This document shows positions 7,465 through 15,112 of a DNA stretch of 28,846 nt, piece after piece. Under the pieces are notes generated by a model that was given only the letters and a program-made list of their open reading frames with translations, ran no database searches and was not told the DNA's origin. A program made the translations under genes and the position numbers. Origin of the DNA: WJMT01 sp964624145. GTDB lineage: Bacteria; Acidobacteriota; Aminicenantia; Aminicenantales; Aminicenantaceae. Positions within the stretch are counted from its first letter, which is position 1. Each line of letters begins with the position of its first letter. The DNA is taken from assembly GCA_964624145.1 (NCBI GenBank), contig CAZUXT010000037.1, forward strand, positions 1 through 28,846, in the 5' to 3' direction.

Positions 7465-8994
7465 TTGTCCAGCAGAACAAAAAAGTTCATTATTAGGAAA
7501 AATTCCAAAATTCAATGGACATTCCTCTTTATCTTAACATCAATTCTCCTCTTTATCCCGGGCCTCTCCCCTATTTTAGGGCTCCAGAAGGTTAGTACCG
7601 AAGTAGATATACAAGACGGCATCTTTGTCACAGAATCAGGCCTTCTGCCCCTTCCGGAAAAGGCTGTTGAGCTGGAAAAGGATTTTTCCTTCCCTCCCGG
7701 ATATTTCCGTTACGCCCGGAAAATAGCACATGACCGCTCAGGAAATATCTATGTGAGTGACCTTTATAAAAGCGCTGTGTTCAAGTTCAACCAAGCAGGG
7801 GAGTTTATAAGCCAGATAGGCGAAAAGGGAAAAAGAAAAGGAAAATTACTCAAGCCAAATTGTGTTTTTGCCACACACAATGCTCTTTATATTCAGGATT
7901 GGGAAAAAGAAACCATTGAGTGTCTGGATCTGGATGGGAATTATCAAAAAAGCCTTAAAATATCTCAATTGAACGATTTTATTTTTGACCAGAACGGAAT
8001 TTTATATGCGGCGCCCATTGTGGAAGATGAGAACACTCCTCTGGTTAAAGTTTATTCTTTAGAAAAAAAGTCTTTAAGAGCTTTTGGAAAACCTGTCTCT
8101 TTTCGGCACAGCATGGATGTTTTGAATTCAAGGACCCTGACCATAAACGAAAAAGGAGAATTATGGGTCGCCTTTACCTACTTCCCTATTGTTCGAAAAT
8201 ACTCCAAAGAAGGTGATCTTATTTCTGAATTTAAGATCAAAAATCTCATAATGGAAGCCAAGGAACAGCACAATCTGAAAAAAATCGGAAGAGGTATTGC
8301 CCGCAGCTCTCAGCGAGTGGGATATATGGAAGTTGTTGTGGATATTAAAGCCTATGGAGATAAGATCTATCTCTTAAGCCATCATCCCCGTCTTGAAATC
8401 ACAGAACTTCACGAAAATGGAACTCTCGGTAGAACTTATTGGAAAGAATTTCAAGAGGTATACAAGACCAACGGATTTATTATTCAAGAGGCAGAAGGGA
8501 AGCTTCGTTTTGTTGTGCTTCGTTTCAATCCTCCTAATGACAGTGTGGATGTTCTTAAAGAGATGGAAGAGGCCGCTCTCTCTCCTTTGGAGCGTGATCT
8601 CAAAAAATACAATGAAACCATCGAAATCAATCCGGATTACTGGAGGGCCTATCATGACCGGGCTCTGGTTAAATACCAGTACAAAGACTTTAAAGGAGCC
8701 GTAGAAGACCTCACCAAAGTCATCGAGCTCAACCCTCAAAGCGACTCTGCCTATTATAACCGGGGAAACTGCCAGGTAAATCTTGGCCAGTATGACAAAG
8801 CCATTAAAGACTATACAAAGGCCATAGAAATCAATCCTCAATACGCATTAGCCTATTACAACAGGGGCATAGCCTTTATGGACAGGGAGAATTTCGATGA
8901 TGCTATTGAGGACTTTATAAAAGCGGCTCAGCTTGATCCAAATTTGACGGCAAAAGCCCAGAAGAAAATAAATTACTGTTTGATGAGGAAATAA
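7465..8994 (+). CDS. Membrane-anchored six-bladed beta-propeller protein with C-terminal TPR repeats
   Basis: A 509-residue protein with a TTG start at 7465; purine-rich AAAAGG at 7455-7460 and GAAAGG at 7448-7453 are candidate RBSs and no ATG lies near the expected N-terminus. Residues 17-38 form a hydrophobic signal anchor. Residues 45-365 are beta-propeller of the NHL/6-bladed type, with repeated blade signatures such as HDRSGNIYVSD followed by FNQAGEFISQIGEKG. Residues 373-509 contain three to four TPR units with AYYNRG and AIEINPQ consensus. It probably acts outside the cytoplasmic membrane as a binding scaffold, with the TPRs recruiting partners. It has its own promoter-like element upstream. 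The ligand is unknown. Confidence 0.82.
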   Translation: MSSRTKKFIIRKNSKIQWTFLFILTSILLFIPGLSPILGLQKVSTEVDIQDGIFVTESGLLPLPEKAVELEKDFSFPPGYFRYARKIAHDRSGNIYVSDLYKSAVFKFNQAGEFISQIGEKGKRKGKLLKPNCVFATHNALYIQDWEKETIECLDLDGNYQKSLKISQLNDFIFDQNGILYAAPIVEDENTPLVKVYSLEKKSLRAFGKPVSFRHSMDVLNSRTLTINEKGELWVAFTYFPIVRKYSKEGDLISEFKIKNLIMEAKEQHNLKKIGRGIARSSQRVGYMEVVVDIKAYGDKIYLLSHHPRLEITELHENGTLGRTYWKEFQEVYKTNGFIIQEAEGKLRFVVLRFNPPNDSVDVLKEMEEAALSPLERDLKKYNETIEINPDYWRAYHDRALVKYQYKDFKGAVEDLTKVIELNPQSDSAYYNRGNCQVNLGQYDKAIKDYTKAIEINPQYALAYYNRGIAFMDRENFDDAIEDFIKAAQLDPNLTAKAQKKINYCLMRK

Positions 8995-9024
8995 ATGGTA
9001 AAAAAAGACAGGTTAGGAATCCAG

Positions 9025-9315
9025 TCAACTGATTTTCGAGAATGGATTTCTATAAAGGAGTACCATCTTTTTCCATGCCGGGAACCACTTGCGCTCCTTG
9101 AATAAAAAACTCTTGGGCCCGGTAAATGTAAATACCGGCTTGGCATCATCGCCGCAGCCATAATCAACAACGCTTTTTATGTTATTGTCTTTTATAAAAT
9201 TTTCTAAAAATTTGCGATAACCTTTTGTCACTGACGGTAAAGAGCCGTGTCCTGATCCGAACCCCCATATGTTTTTATTATAGATTTCATCAAATATACT
9301 CATGACTGGTTTCAT
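9025..9315 (-). pseudogene. Broken class I SAM methyltransferase, N-terminal fragment
   Basis: On the minus strand about 52 residues from the internal ATG at 9303 match the start of a small SAM-dependent methyltransferase family: FDEIYNKNIWGFGSGHGS, then KGYRKFLENF, then motif I VVDYGCGD (ends near 9147). In intact members the sequence continues with the rest of motif I and several hundred more bases of fold. Here it changes to an unrelated tail (DAKPVFTFTGPK onward) and stops at 9025. Only the first strand of the SAM pocket remains, so an active enzyme is not credible. No good RBS precedes either candidate ATG. The break near 9145 looks like a deletion or rearrangement joint. Confidence 0.65.
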
Positions 9316-9521
9316 TATATACGCTCATGATAACTATGTCGATTTTTGGGGTAGGAAGCCGGTCATTTGCTGATAATACTAATCGAAACGGGGAATTAAA
9401 GGTTATTATCAACAGGTCTTAAAAGTAAGAGCTTTTTTGCCCTAAAATGAAGCAGTTGTCAGGGTAAGGGACTGTGGAAAAGTATACTTAAGTTACAGAT
9501 ATGATACAAGTTGCCCGGGCC

Positions 9522-9555
9522 CGTCCCCCTATTAAACTCGTCCCCCTATTAAACT
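9522..9555. repeat. Perfect tandem duplication of a 17-bp unit
   Basis: The unit CGTCCCCCTATTAAACT occurs at 9522-9538 and again directly at 9539-9555. A degenerate third copy (ACGTCTATTAAAA) follows. It is preceded by CCCGGGCCCG. The reverse complement contains GGGGGAC, like the tip of the inverted repeat at 9-36, so it may be the end of a related mobile element. It lies between the broken methyltransferase and the stop of the propeller lipoprotein. Confidence 0.6.
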
Positions 9556-9576
9556 AATTAACGTCTATTAAAATTA

Positions 9577-10674
9577 TTAAATACTGGATGATACTGATAA
9601 TTCAGCGCAGACCAGCTCCTTATAACCGCCCTCTTTTTCCCTTAAAAAATACACCCGGCCATGCTGCGCCCTGGCATAAGTGTAAAGTTCTCTTCCAAAT
9701 CTTTCATAACTATCAAGTACTAATCTTCCCATGAATATTCCCTCAGGATTGAAGATATCATGGACGATTCCCTCTTCCTTTTTTTCAAAAGTCCGTATGA
9801 ATAAATATCCATCATCATTAATGAAAAAAGAGTGAAAAGGAGGCATGTGTTTTGGAAAATCAATGGTCATAGCCAGATTCCCGTATGCCTCTCTTGTTTC
9901 CTCAAATGCCTCCAGCATTGCCTCCCTCATACTTTCCCAGTATTTAACAGGAGTGTGTTTTTTCAACACAGTTTTCAATAAATTACCATCCAGATCGAAT
10001 ATCTTAATTTCATATCCCTCCTCATCTGAGCCGTAATAGATTTTATTACTTTTCACCTCCCAGTAATATGATAAAATTTTCGCACTTAAAATCTCAGGTG
10101 ACCTTGGAGGCAGTGTATAAACAGCTAATTCTTTGCTGGAATTAAAATTCTCATCACATAAAGTGAGCACAAAATACAATTGTCCCTCATTTTCAAGATC
10201 AACTCTCATTTTAGTTGTAAGGAAACAGCCGGTTTTTAATAAGTCAGCATGCCGGATACCGCTCGGAAGCTTATATGACCTCATGAATTCACCCGAACTG
10301 CTGAAAATAAGAAGAAGCCGTTTTGCCGGATCATCCATGGTCAACAAATCATCTTCATTTATATTTATACGCCTTGGAACTTGAATTTCTCCCGGACCCG
10401 AGCCTTTTTTTGCAAAAGAACAGACAAAATTCCCGGATGAATCGTATTTATAGATCCAATCACTATCTGTCTGTACAACGAGTATGAAAACATTGCCCTC
10501 TGAATCAATATCAAAATCCCGGATATCATAAACACCTTTATCAATATTTTCCTTTTGAGAAGTATCAATGGAAAAGAGAATTCCTCCTAATTCAACATAA
10601 TTCAGAGATTTTTGTTTTTGACAGCCAATCAATACAAAAGAAAACAAAAGCAAAAAAACAAAGCACTTTTTCAT
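9577..10674 (-). CDS. Six-bladed beta-propeller lipoprotein
   Basis: A 365-residue exported protein. The signal peptide MKKCFVFLLLFSFVLIGC ends in a canonical lipobox (L-I-G-C, Cys18), so it should be lipid-anchored. The rest is a beta-propeller of the type common in Bacteroidota and Acidobacteriota. It includes DIDSEGNVFILV, the family signature GSGPGE (in SFAKKGSGPGEIQVPRR) and DPAKRLLLIFSSSGEF. The start has an AAGGGATGA-type RBS on the minus strand. It follows the TPR gene at 10688-12271 by 13 bases, so the two form an operon. Paralogous propellers lie at 7465 and 14044. The ligand is unknown; a role in recognition or scaffolding at the envelope is an inference. Confidence 0.8.
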   Translation of the reverse strand: MKKCFVFLLLFSFVLIGCQKQKSLNYVELGGILFSIDTSQKENIDKGVYDIRDFDIDSEGNVFILVVQTDSDWIYKYDSSGNFVCSFAKKGSGPGEIQVPRRININEDDLLTMDDPAKRLLLIFSSSGEFMRSYKLPSGIRHADLLKTGCFLTTKMRVDLENEGQLYFVLTLCDENFNSSKELAVYTLPPRSPEILSAKILSYYWEVKSNKIYYGSDEEGYEIKIFDLDGNLLKTVLKKHTPVKYWESMREAMLEAFEETREAYGNLAMTIDFPKHMPPFHSFFINDDGYLFIRTFEKKEEGIVHDIFNPEGIFMGRLVLDSYERFGRELYTYARAQHGRVYFLREKEGGYKELVCAELSVSSSI

Positions 10675-10687
10675 CCAATCATCCCTT

Positions 10688-12271
10688 CTAAAGCTGCTTT
10701 TTCATTAATTTAAGGAGTTCTTCGGCTTTTTCTTTAAAAGCAGGATGAGCCGCTGTTTTTTCAGCCAGTCGGATGGCTTTTTCCTTCTCTCCTGCATTGT
10801 AGTATCCTGCGGCTGCATTGTACCAGGCTGTGGCTTTGGAGAGCCTTGTCTTCTGCAGCTGCCTGGCTTTGCGGGAGAGGAGGTTCTTCCTCCTTTGTTC
10901 GGAAAAGGAAGATTCCTTAATCTCCTCCACTATCCTCTGGATAGACCTTTCATCTTGCTCATAAATAATACCCGCTTTTTCAAAATAAGACCCTGCCGCC
11001 AACCAGTCTTCTTGTATGGACTTGATTTTCCCTAAATAATAAGGCGAATCCCCGTTTGAGGGATTGATCTTGTAAGCTTGCTTTAAATTTTCCTCAGCCT
11101 CATCCAGCCTGTTCTGGTTAAAGGCAACCATTCCGGCCAGGAAAAATACCGGCTCATATCCTTCAAGATAATCTTTAGCTTTTTGGACATTTGTCCAGGC
11201 GCTTTCATATTCTTCCAGTTCGTTTTGATTCCAGGCCAGCCAGTAATGAGCCTCGCCCATATAATATTCTCCCAAACGCACCATTGTGCCGCACACATCG
11301 GCAGCTTCTCCGTGCCTCCCGAGATAGCTCAGGCATATGGCTTTTCCCAAAAGAGCATCCCTGTGAGTAGGGGCCATAGCCAGGATCTCCTCCTGGAATT
11401 CCATGCTTTCTTCAAATTCCTCAAAAGCAAAACAAATGCTTGCCAGAGACATGAGAAGCGAGAGGGATTGAGGGAAGTGATCATAGGCTTTGAGAAAATT
11501 TTCCTCTGCTTTGATCAGCTCTCTTTTTTTAAGAGCTGAGCTTCCCAGGAAGAAATAGACTTCGTGAAAGTTGGGCTCATCACTAACCAGTTTAGTAAGG
11601 CTCTCTGGATCCTCCTCCGGATAGACAGAGAGCTTATAGCGCATCAAAGGAAAATCATTAAAAACCTCTCCCAGCTTTTCTAGATCCGGGCCTCTTTTGA
11701 CCAGATAATTAAAGGGAGAATAATAACTGATGGTCAAATAGGCAAAAAAAACATCCGTTGTCGATCTCTCGTTGAGCAAATCCGCCCAATCAGAGATATC
11801 GTCTTTGATGTCATCATAAGGAACGATGATGCGGCTCCCGGTCTCAATCAGATCCCCTAAAATGCCCACTGTTTTCCTGGGAATAGAGCTTGCGATCTTT
11901 AAATAAACAGAACAATCAGAGAGAGTAGGATAGGCTTTGATGATATCAGAAGCCTTTTGAAGGTATGTATCCTTTAAAAATCCCAGCTCTTTTTCCCTGA
12001 GGCCGAGGAGGATGGCTGTTTTCAGGAGCTTTCCTCCGTTTTTTCTCTTATAGATGGGAAAATCAAGCGCTTCTTCATACAGCTCGAACGCTTTTTTCAA
12101 GCGCTCATAGCATCCGGAATCATAGTGCGCATTCGCCTCTTTGATGCGCAGGTTGTACTGGGCAAGCTGCTGCGGAGTGATGTCAGGTTTTTTAGGCTCG
12201 CAGCAGATAAAGAAAAACGCCATCACAAGAAACAGAACGACCGAAAGAAAAACAAATAAGGTCTTCTTCAT
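10688..12271 (-). CDS. Exported TPR-repeat protein, probable lipoprotein
   Basis: A 527-residue TPR protein. The start is placed at the ATG at 12271, preceded on the minus strand by AAAGGGTGGGTG. A longer in-frame ORF begins at 12331, but the predicted -10 element (12320-12325) lies inside it. The N-terminus MKKTLFVFLSVVLFLVMAFFFICC is a signal peptide; the Cys pair may be lipidated although the lipobox is poor. The body is helical with TPR-like repeats, clearest at LDEAEENLKQAYKINPSNGDSPYYLGKI and EKAIRLAEKTAAHPAFKEKAEELL. It heads an operon with the propeller lipoprotein, suggesting the two proteins work together at the envelope. Confidence 0.75.
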   Translation of the reverse strand: MKKTLFVFLSVVLFLVMAFFFICCEPKKPDITPQQLAQYNLRIKEANAHYDSGCYERLKKAFELYEEALDFPIYKRKNGGKLLKTAILLGLREKELGFLKDTYLQKASDIIKAYPTLSDCSVYLKIASSIPRKTVGILGDLIETGSRIIVPYDDIKDDISDWADLLNERSTTDVFFAYLTISYYSPFNYLVKRGPDLEKLGEVFNDFPLMRYKLSVYPEEDPESLTKLVSDEPNFHEVYFFLGSSALKKRELIKAEENFLKAYDHFPQSLSLLMSLASICFAFEEFEESMEFQEEILAMAPTHRDALLGKAICLSYLGRHGEAADVCGTMVRLGEYYMGEAHYWLAWNQNELEEYESAWTNVQKAKDYLEGYEPVFFLAGMVAFNQNRLDEAEENLKQAYKINPSNGDSPYYLGKIKSIQEDWLAAGSYFEKAGIIYEQDERSIQRIVEEIKESSFSEQRRKNLLSRKARQLQKTRLSKATAWYNAAAGYYNAGEKEKAIRLAEKTAAHPAFKEKAEELLKLMKKQL

Positions 12272-12319
12272 CTTCACCCACCCTTTCTTTGATACTTTTC
12301 TTATCTTGTCCAAAAACCT

Positions 12320-12348
12320 TATATAAACCATTCATATCCAAATTGCAA
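12320..12348 (-). promoter_or_regulatory. Promoter of the TPR-propeller operon
   Basis: Read on the minus strand, TTGCAA (12343-12348) and TATATA (12320-12325) are 17 bases apart. TTGACT a few bases further upstream is an alternative -35 with worse spacing. Initiation near 12313 leaves a leader of about 40 bases to the ATG at 12271. Confidence 0.5.
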
Positions 12349-12384
12349 GTCAAGCCCTTTTCAAATAAAGAAAACAACCTATTG

Positions 12385-12411
12385 TTGATTCGGCAATTTA
12401 GTTGTGATAAT
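12385..12411 (+). promoter_or_regulatory. Candidate promoter of the sulfatase gene
   Basis: TTGATT (12385-12390) and GATAAT (12406-12411) are 15 bases apart, slightly short. TTGTTG, starting three bases earlier, gives a more usual spacing. The 160-base gap holds divergent promoters for the TPR operon and this gene. Confidence 0.4.
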
Positions 12412-12431
12412 TTGAGACTCGGGAGTTTCCC

Positions 12432-13952
12432 ATGAAGCAAAAAGAGATAGACCGCCGTACCTTCCTTAAAATAGCAGCCGTGGGGACTGCGGCCCTTGGC
12501 ATTCCGGGCTGCAGAAAGCCCGCACCAGCAAAAAAGCCCAATATCGTCTTTGTCTTCGATGACCAGCTTCGGGCTGATGTCTGCGGTGTTTACGGAGGAA
12601 AGAATATCACAACTCCCTATATCGACCATCTGGCCAGCCAGGGAGCTACTTTCACCAATTCCATCTCGAGCTGCCCTCTCTGCACGCCCTACCGGGGAAT
12701 GCTTCAAACAGGGCGCTACCCCACTCATTCCGGAATACTCATGAACTTCGTGGAAGCCAGCCAGATACAGAATCCCCACTGCATGGCCAATGTCTTCGGC
12801 GCTGCAGGATATGATACGGGATTCATAGGAAAATGGCATCTCTCCTCAGGATGGCGGAGAGAGGAAGGCCTCTATGAACCAAACGAAGCGGCTGTAAAGG
12901 CCTACAGGGAAAAGAATCCTGAAACCGAGTATGTGGCTCCGGGACCGGGACGTCTGGGATACAAACACTGGCAGGCCTTTAATTTTCACGTAGCCTTCAA
13001 TGACTATTATTATTATGAGGACGAGCCTAAAAGGTTATACTCCGGCCGCTATGAGACCGATACACAGATCGATCAGGCCATTGCCTACATGGAAAACCAT
13101 AAAGATTCCGACAACCCTTTTCTTCTCTTCGTCGCTCCCCATCCTCCTCATCCGCCGTTTTCTCCGGATTTCATTCCTGAAGGTTATCTGGAAAAAGTTC
13201 CGGAAAAAATACACTGGTCACCCAATGTGCCGGAAGACAATCCGCGGAAACTCATGGATATGCGCTACTATCTGGCCATGGCCAAAAACATGGACGACAA
13301 TCTGGGCCGCCTGATGGATTATCTGGAGACATCAGGATTGGCCAAAGACACCATCCTTGTCTTTACCGCTAACCACGGTGAGATGCACGGAAGCCACGGG
13401 CGCCTCAACAAGATGGTCCCCTACACAGAAGCCATGAAAATCCCGCTTATTATCCGCTGGCCGAACCATATCCGGGCCGGCATCCGCATTGATCCGCTCC
13501 ACACCTCCATGGACCACCTCCCCACCCTGTGTGGTTTTGCAGGTATAAACATCCCGCGGGAGGCTGACGGCACAGATCTCAGCCGTGTGATTCTGGGAAA
13601 AGAAAAGGACAGCCGTGAAGAAGTGCTCATCGGAAGCTACACATCTCACTGGGATTTTTTCCAGACCGGAACCCTTTGGCCTGAATGGCGCGGCGTGAGG
13701 ACAAAACAATACACCTACTGCAAATGGCTCACCGGAGAGGAAGAGCTCTATGACAATAGTGAGGATCCCTTTCAGATGAACAATCTGGTTTCAGGCACAG
13801 CTGAGCTTCCGGTACTCAAACGTATGCGCAGCCGGCTGAAAGACTTCCTCGCCGCAGCTCATGATGATTTTCTGCCGGGCCCTGCCTACGGTGAGTGGTA
13901 CGACGACCGCCGCAACCTGATCCGCACAGGTCTTGGCCCTGTAAACGGCTGA
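12432..13952 (+). CDS. Tat-exported sulfatase (formylglycine-type), probable lipoprotein
   Basis: A 506-residue sulfatase-family hydrolase. The N-terminus has a twin-arginine signal (DRRTFLKIAA, residues 7-16) followed by a lipobox-like IPGC (Cys27), so it is probably folded before export and anchored. Metal-site residues D43-D44 follow NIVFVF. The formylglycine motif is Cys84-T-P-Y-R88 (CxPxR), the type matured by FGE or an anaerobic sulfatase-maturing enzyme; no maturase is in this window. GKWHL (133-137), H237 and K327 also match the family. Where most members read DHG or DNG near the C-terminal half of the site, this one reads N314-H315-G, so a metal-binding Asp appears replaced by Asn. 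It likely removes sulfate from exogenous carbohydrates; the substrate is not predictable here. RBS is GGGAG just before the ATG. Confidence 0.88.
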   Translation: MKQKEIDRRTFLKIAAVGTAALGIPGCRKPAPAKKPNIVFVFDDQLRADVCGVYGGKNITTPYIDHLASQGATFTNSISSCPLCTPYRGMLQTGRYPTHSGILMNFVEASQIQNPHCMANVFGAAGYDTGFIGKWHLSSGWRREEGLYEPNEAAVKAYREKNPETEYVAPGPGRLGYKHWQAFNFHVAFNDYYYYEDEPKRLYSGRYETDTQIDQAIAYMENHKDSDNPFLLFVAPHPPHPPFSPDFIPEGYLEKVPEKIHWSPNVPEDNPRKLMDMRYYLAMAKNMDDNLGRLMDYLETSGLAKDTILVFTANHGEMHGSHGRLNKMVPYTEAMKIPLIIRWPNHIRAGIRIDPLHTSMDHLPTLCGFAGINIPREADGTDLSRVILGKEKDSREEVLIGSYTSHWDFFQTGTLWPEWRGVRTKQYTYCKWLTGEEELYDNSEDPFQMNNLVSGTAELPVLKRMRSRLKDFLAAAHDDFLPGPAYGEWYDDRRNLIRTGLGPVNG

Positions 13953-13972
13953 TTTTATCGAATTATCTATTC

Positions 13973-14001
13973 TTGACAAAGCCTCATCCCTGATTTATCT
14001 T
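13973..14001 (+). promoter_or_regulatory. Promoter of the propeller gene at 14044
   Basis: TTGACA (13973-13978) and TATCTT (13996-14001) are 17 bases apart. A start near 14008 gives a leader of about 36 bases. The same hexamer pair occurs at the promoter at 7411-7440. Confidence 0.6.
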
Positions 14002-14043
14002 TAAGTTGATATGGGTGTTTGCTGTTAGAAAGTGGGGGAAAAC

Positions 14044-15051
14044 ATGTATCCAATAGAAGCAAAAAAAATCGGAATGTTTATCCTTTTTATACTGGTCTTC
14101 TTTTCAACGATCTCCACCAACCCACTCATTGAAACAAACATATCCTCCGCAAAATCAGTTGATGATGTATTCCAGGTCATCTCAGAAACCCAGCTGCAGA
14201 CAACAGAGGAATGCTCTATTGCCTATATAACGGATATGGCGGTTGATTCCAGAGGCCATTTCATCATTGCGGACGGATGGCAGGTAATGGCTGTTTATGC
14301 TTTTGGTCCTGACGGGACATTCATTCAAGAATTAGGAAGGAAAGGACAGGGGCCCGGAGAATACGTCAATCCCGTAAGTGTGGAAATCAGTCAGAGCGGA
14401 GATATCTGGATAGCTGATGTTGGCAACAACCGGCTCAGTATTTACTCAAAGGACCTGAACTTTAAAAATCAAATTATCTGCACACCCAGAGTTCTCCAAT
14501 ATCTTCATCTCAACAGCCGAAACGAGATCTATATGTACCGGAGCCAGGAAAATCCTCTCAAGCCCAACACCGCAGACACCATTTTCCAATACGATGATCA
14601 GGGAAACAAAATCCACTCTTTTGCCCCCTTCCCCGAACAAGCCTTAAAAGTCAAATTCTGGGCTGGCCAGGACGGGATGACCATTGGGAAAGACGACTCC
14701 ATATATGAGATGAACCCCCTTTACTACAATATCCGGAAATTCTCCCCCCAAGGCGAACTCATCACCTCTTTTTCCCGGAAAACAAATCTTTTTAAAGTTA
14801 TTACCAAAGAGGGAAAAAGCCCCATCATTGTGTACGGCCCTTTTTATCTTGAGAAAGGGCTTATCATTGCTCATGTGAACGAGCATCTGGAGATTTATGA
14901 CACCAACGGTTGTTTTATCGTGGGGGAACTGCCTTTCACACAAAGAGTCCTCTGCACGCACGGCAACTGTTTGTACACGATGCTCTGGGAAGAGCCGGAA
15001 GAAGGGCAGGCCCAGCTCAATCCCAAAATTATTGGCTACCAGCTTAAATAA
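14044..15051 (+). CDS. Exported six-bladed beta-propeller protein
   Basis: A 335-residue protein with ATG at 14044 preceded by GGGGGAA (14034-14040); a GTG at 14032 is in frame but would lie inside the RBS. Residues 7-24 (KIGMFILFILVFFSTIS) act as a signal peptide or anchor without a lipobox Cys. The body is a propeller: IAYITDMAVDSRGHFIIAD, LGRKGQGPGEYVNPVSVEIS (family GxGPGE motif) and SGDIWIADVGNNRLSIYS. It resembles the lipoprotein at 9577 and the propeller half of the gene at 7465. The gene lies downstream of the sulfatase but has its own promoter. Confidence 0.78.
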   Translation: MYPIEAKKIGMFILFILVFFSTISTNPLIETNISSAKSVDDVFQVISETQLQTTEECSIAYITDMAVDSRGHFIIADGWQVMAVYAFGPDGTFIQELGRKGQGPGEYVNPVSVEISQSGDIWIADVGNNRLSIYSKDLNFKNQIICTPRVLQYLHLNSRNEIYMYRSQENPLKPNTADTIFQYDDQGNKIHSFAPFPEQALKVKFWAGQDGMTIGKDDSIYEMNPLYYNIRKFSPQGELITSFSRKTNLFKVITKEGKSPIIVYGPFYLEKGLIIAHVNEHLEIYDTNGCFIVGELPFTQRVLCTHGNCLYTMLWEEPEEGQAQLNPKIIGYQLK

Positions 15052-15071
15052 AATAAATCAAAGTGTGTTCA

Positions 15072-15112
15072 TCCTGCTTATTGCTGTCTATGTCCTTTTT
15101 CCGAATAAGTTG
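15072..15112. repeat. 41-bp fragment copied from or shared with the membrane-protein gene at 20629-20669
   Basis: Bases 15072-15112 match 20629-20669 at 39 of 41 positions. In the second location the segment encodes residues of a transmembrane helix (LLIAVYVLFPN). Here it lies between the propeller gene and the M28 peptidase; the M28 reading frame runs into it antisense for its last 11 or so residues. It is probably the remains of a second copy of that gene. Confidence 0.7.

Noticed and set aside
8374..8841. 155-codon minus-strand ORF within the propeller-TPR gene
   Set aside because: Antisense shadow of the TPR repeats; no RBS and no domain.
12192..12839. 215-codon minus-strand ORF overlapping the sulfatase start
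   Set aside because: It is antisense to the sulfatase, which has clear Tat, metal-site and CxPxR motifs; the antisense product has no recognisable fold.
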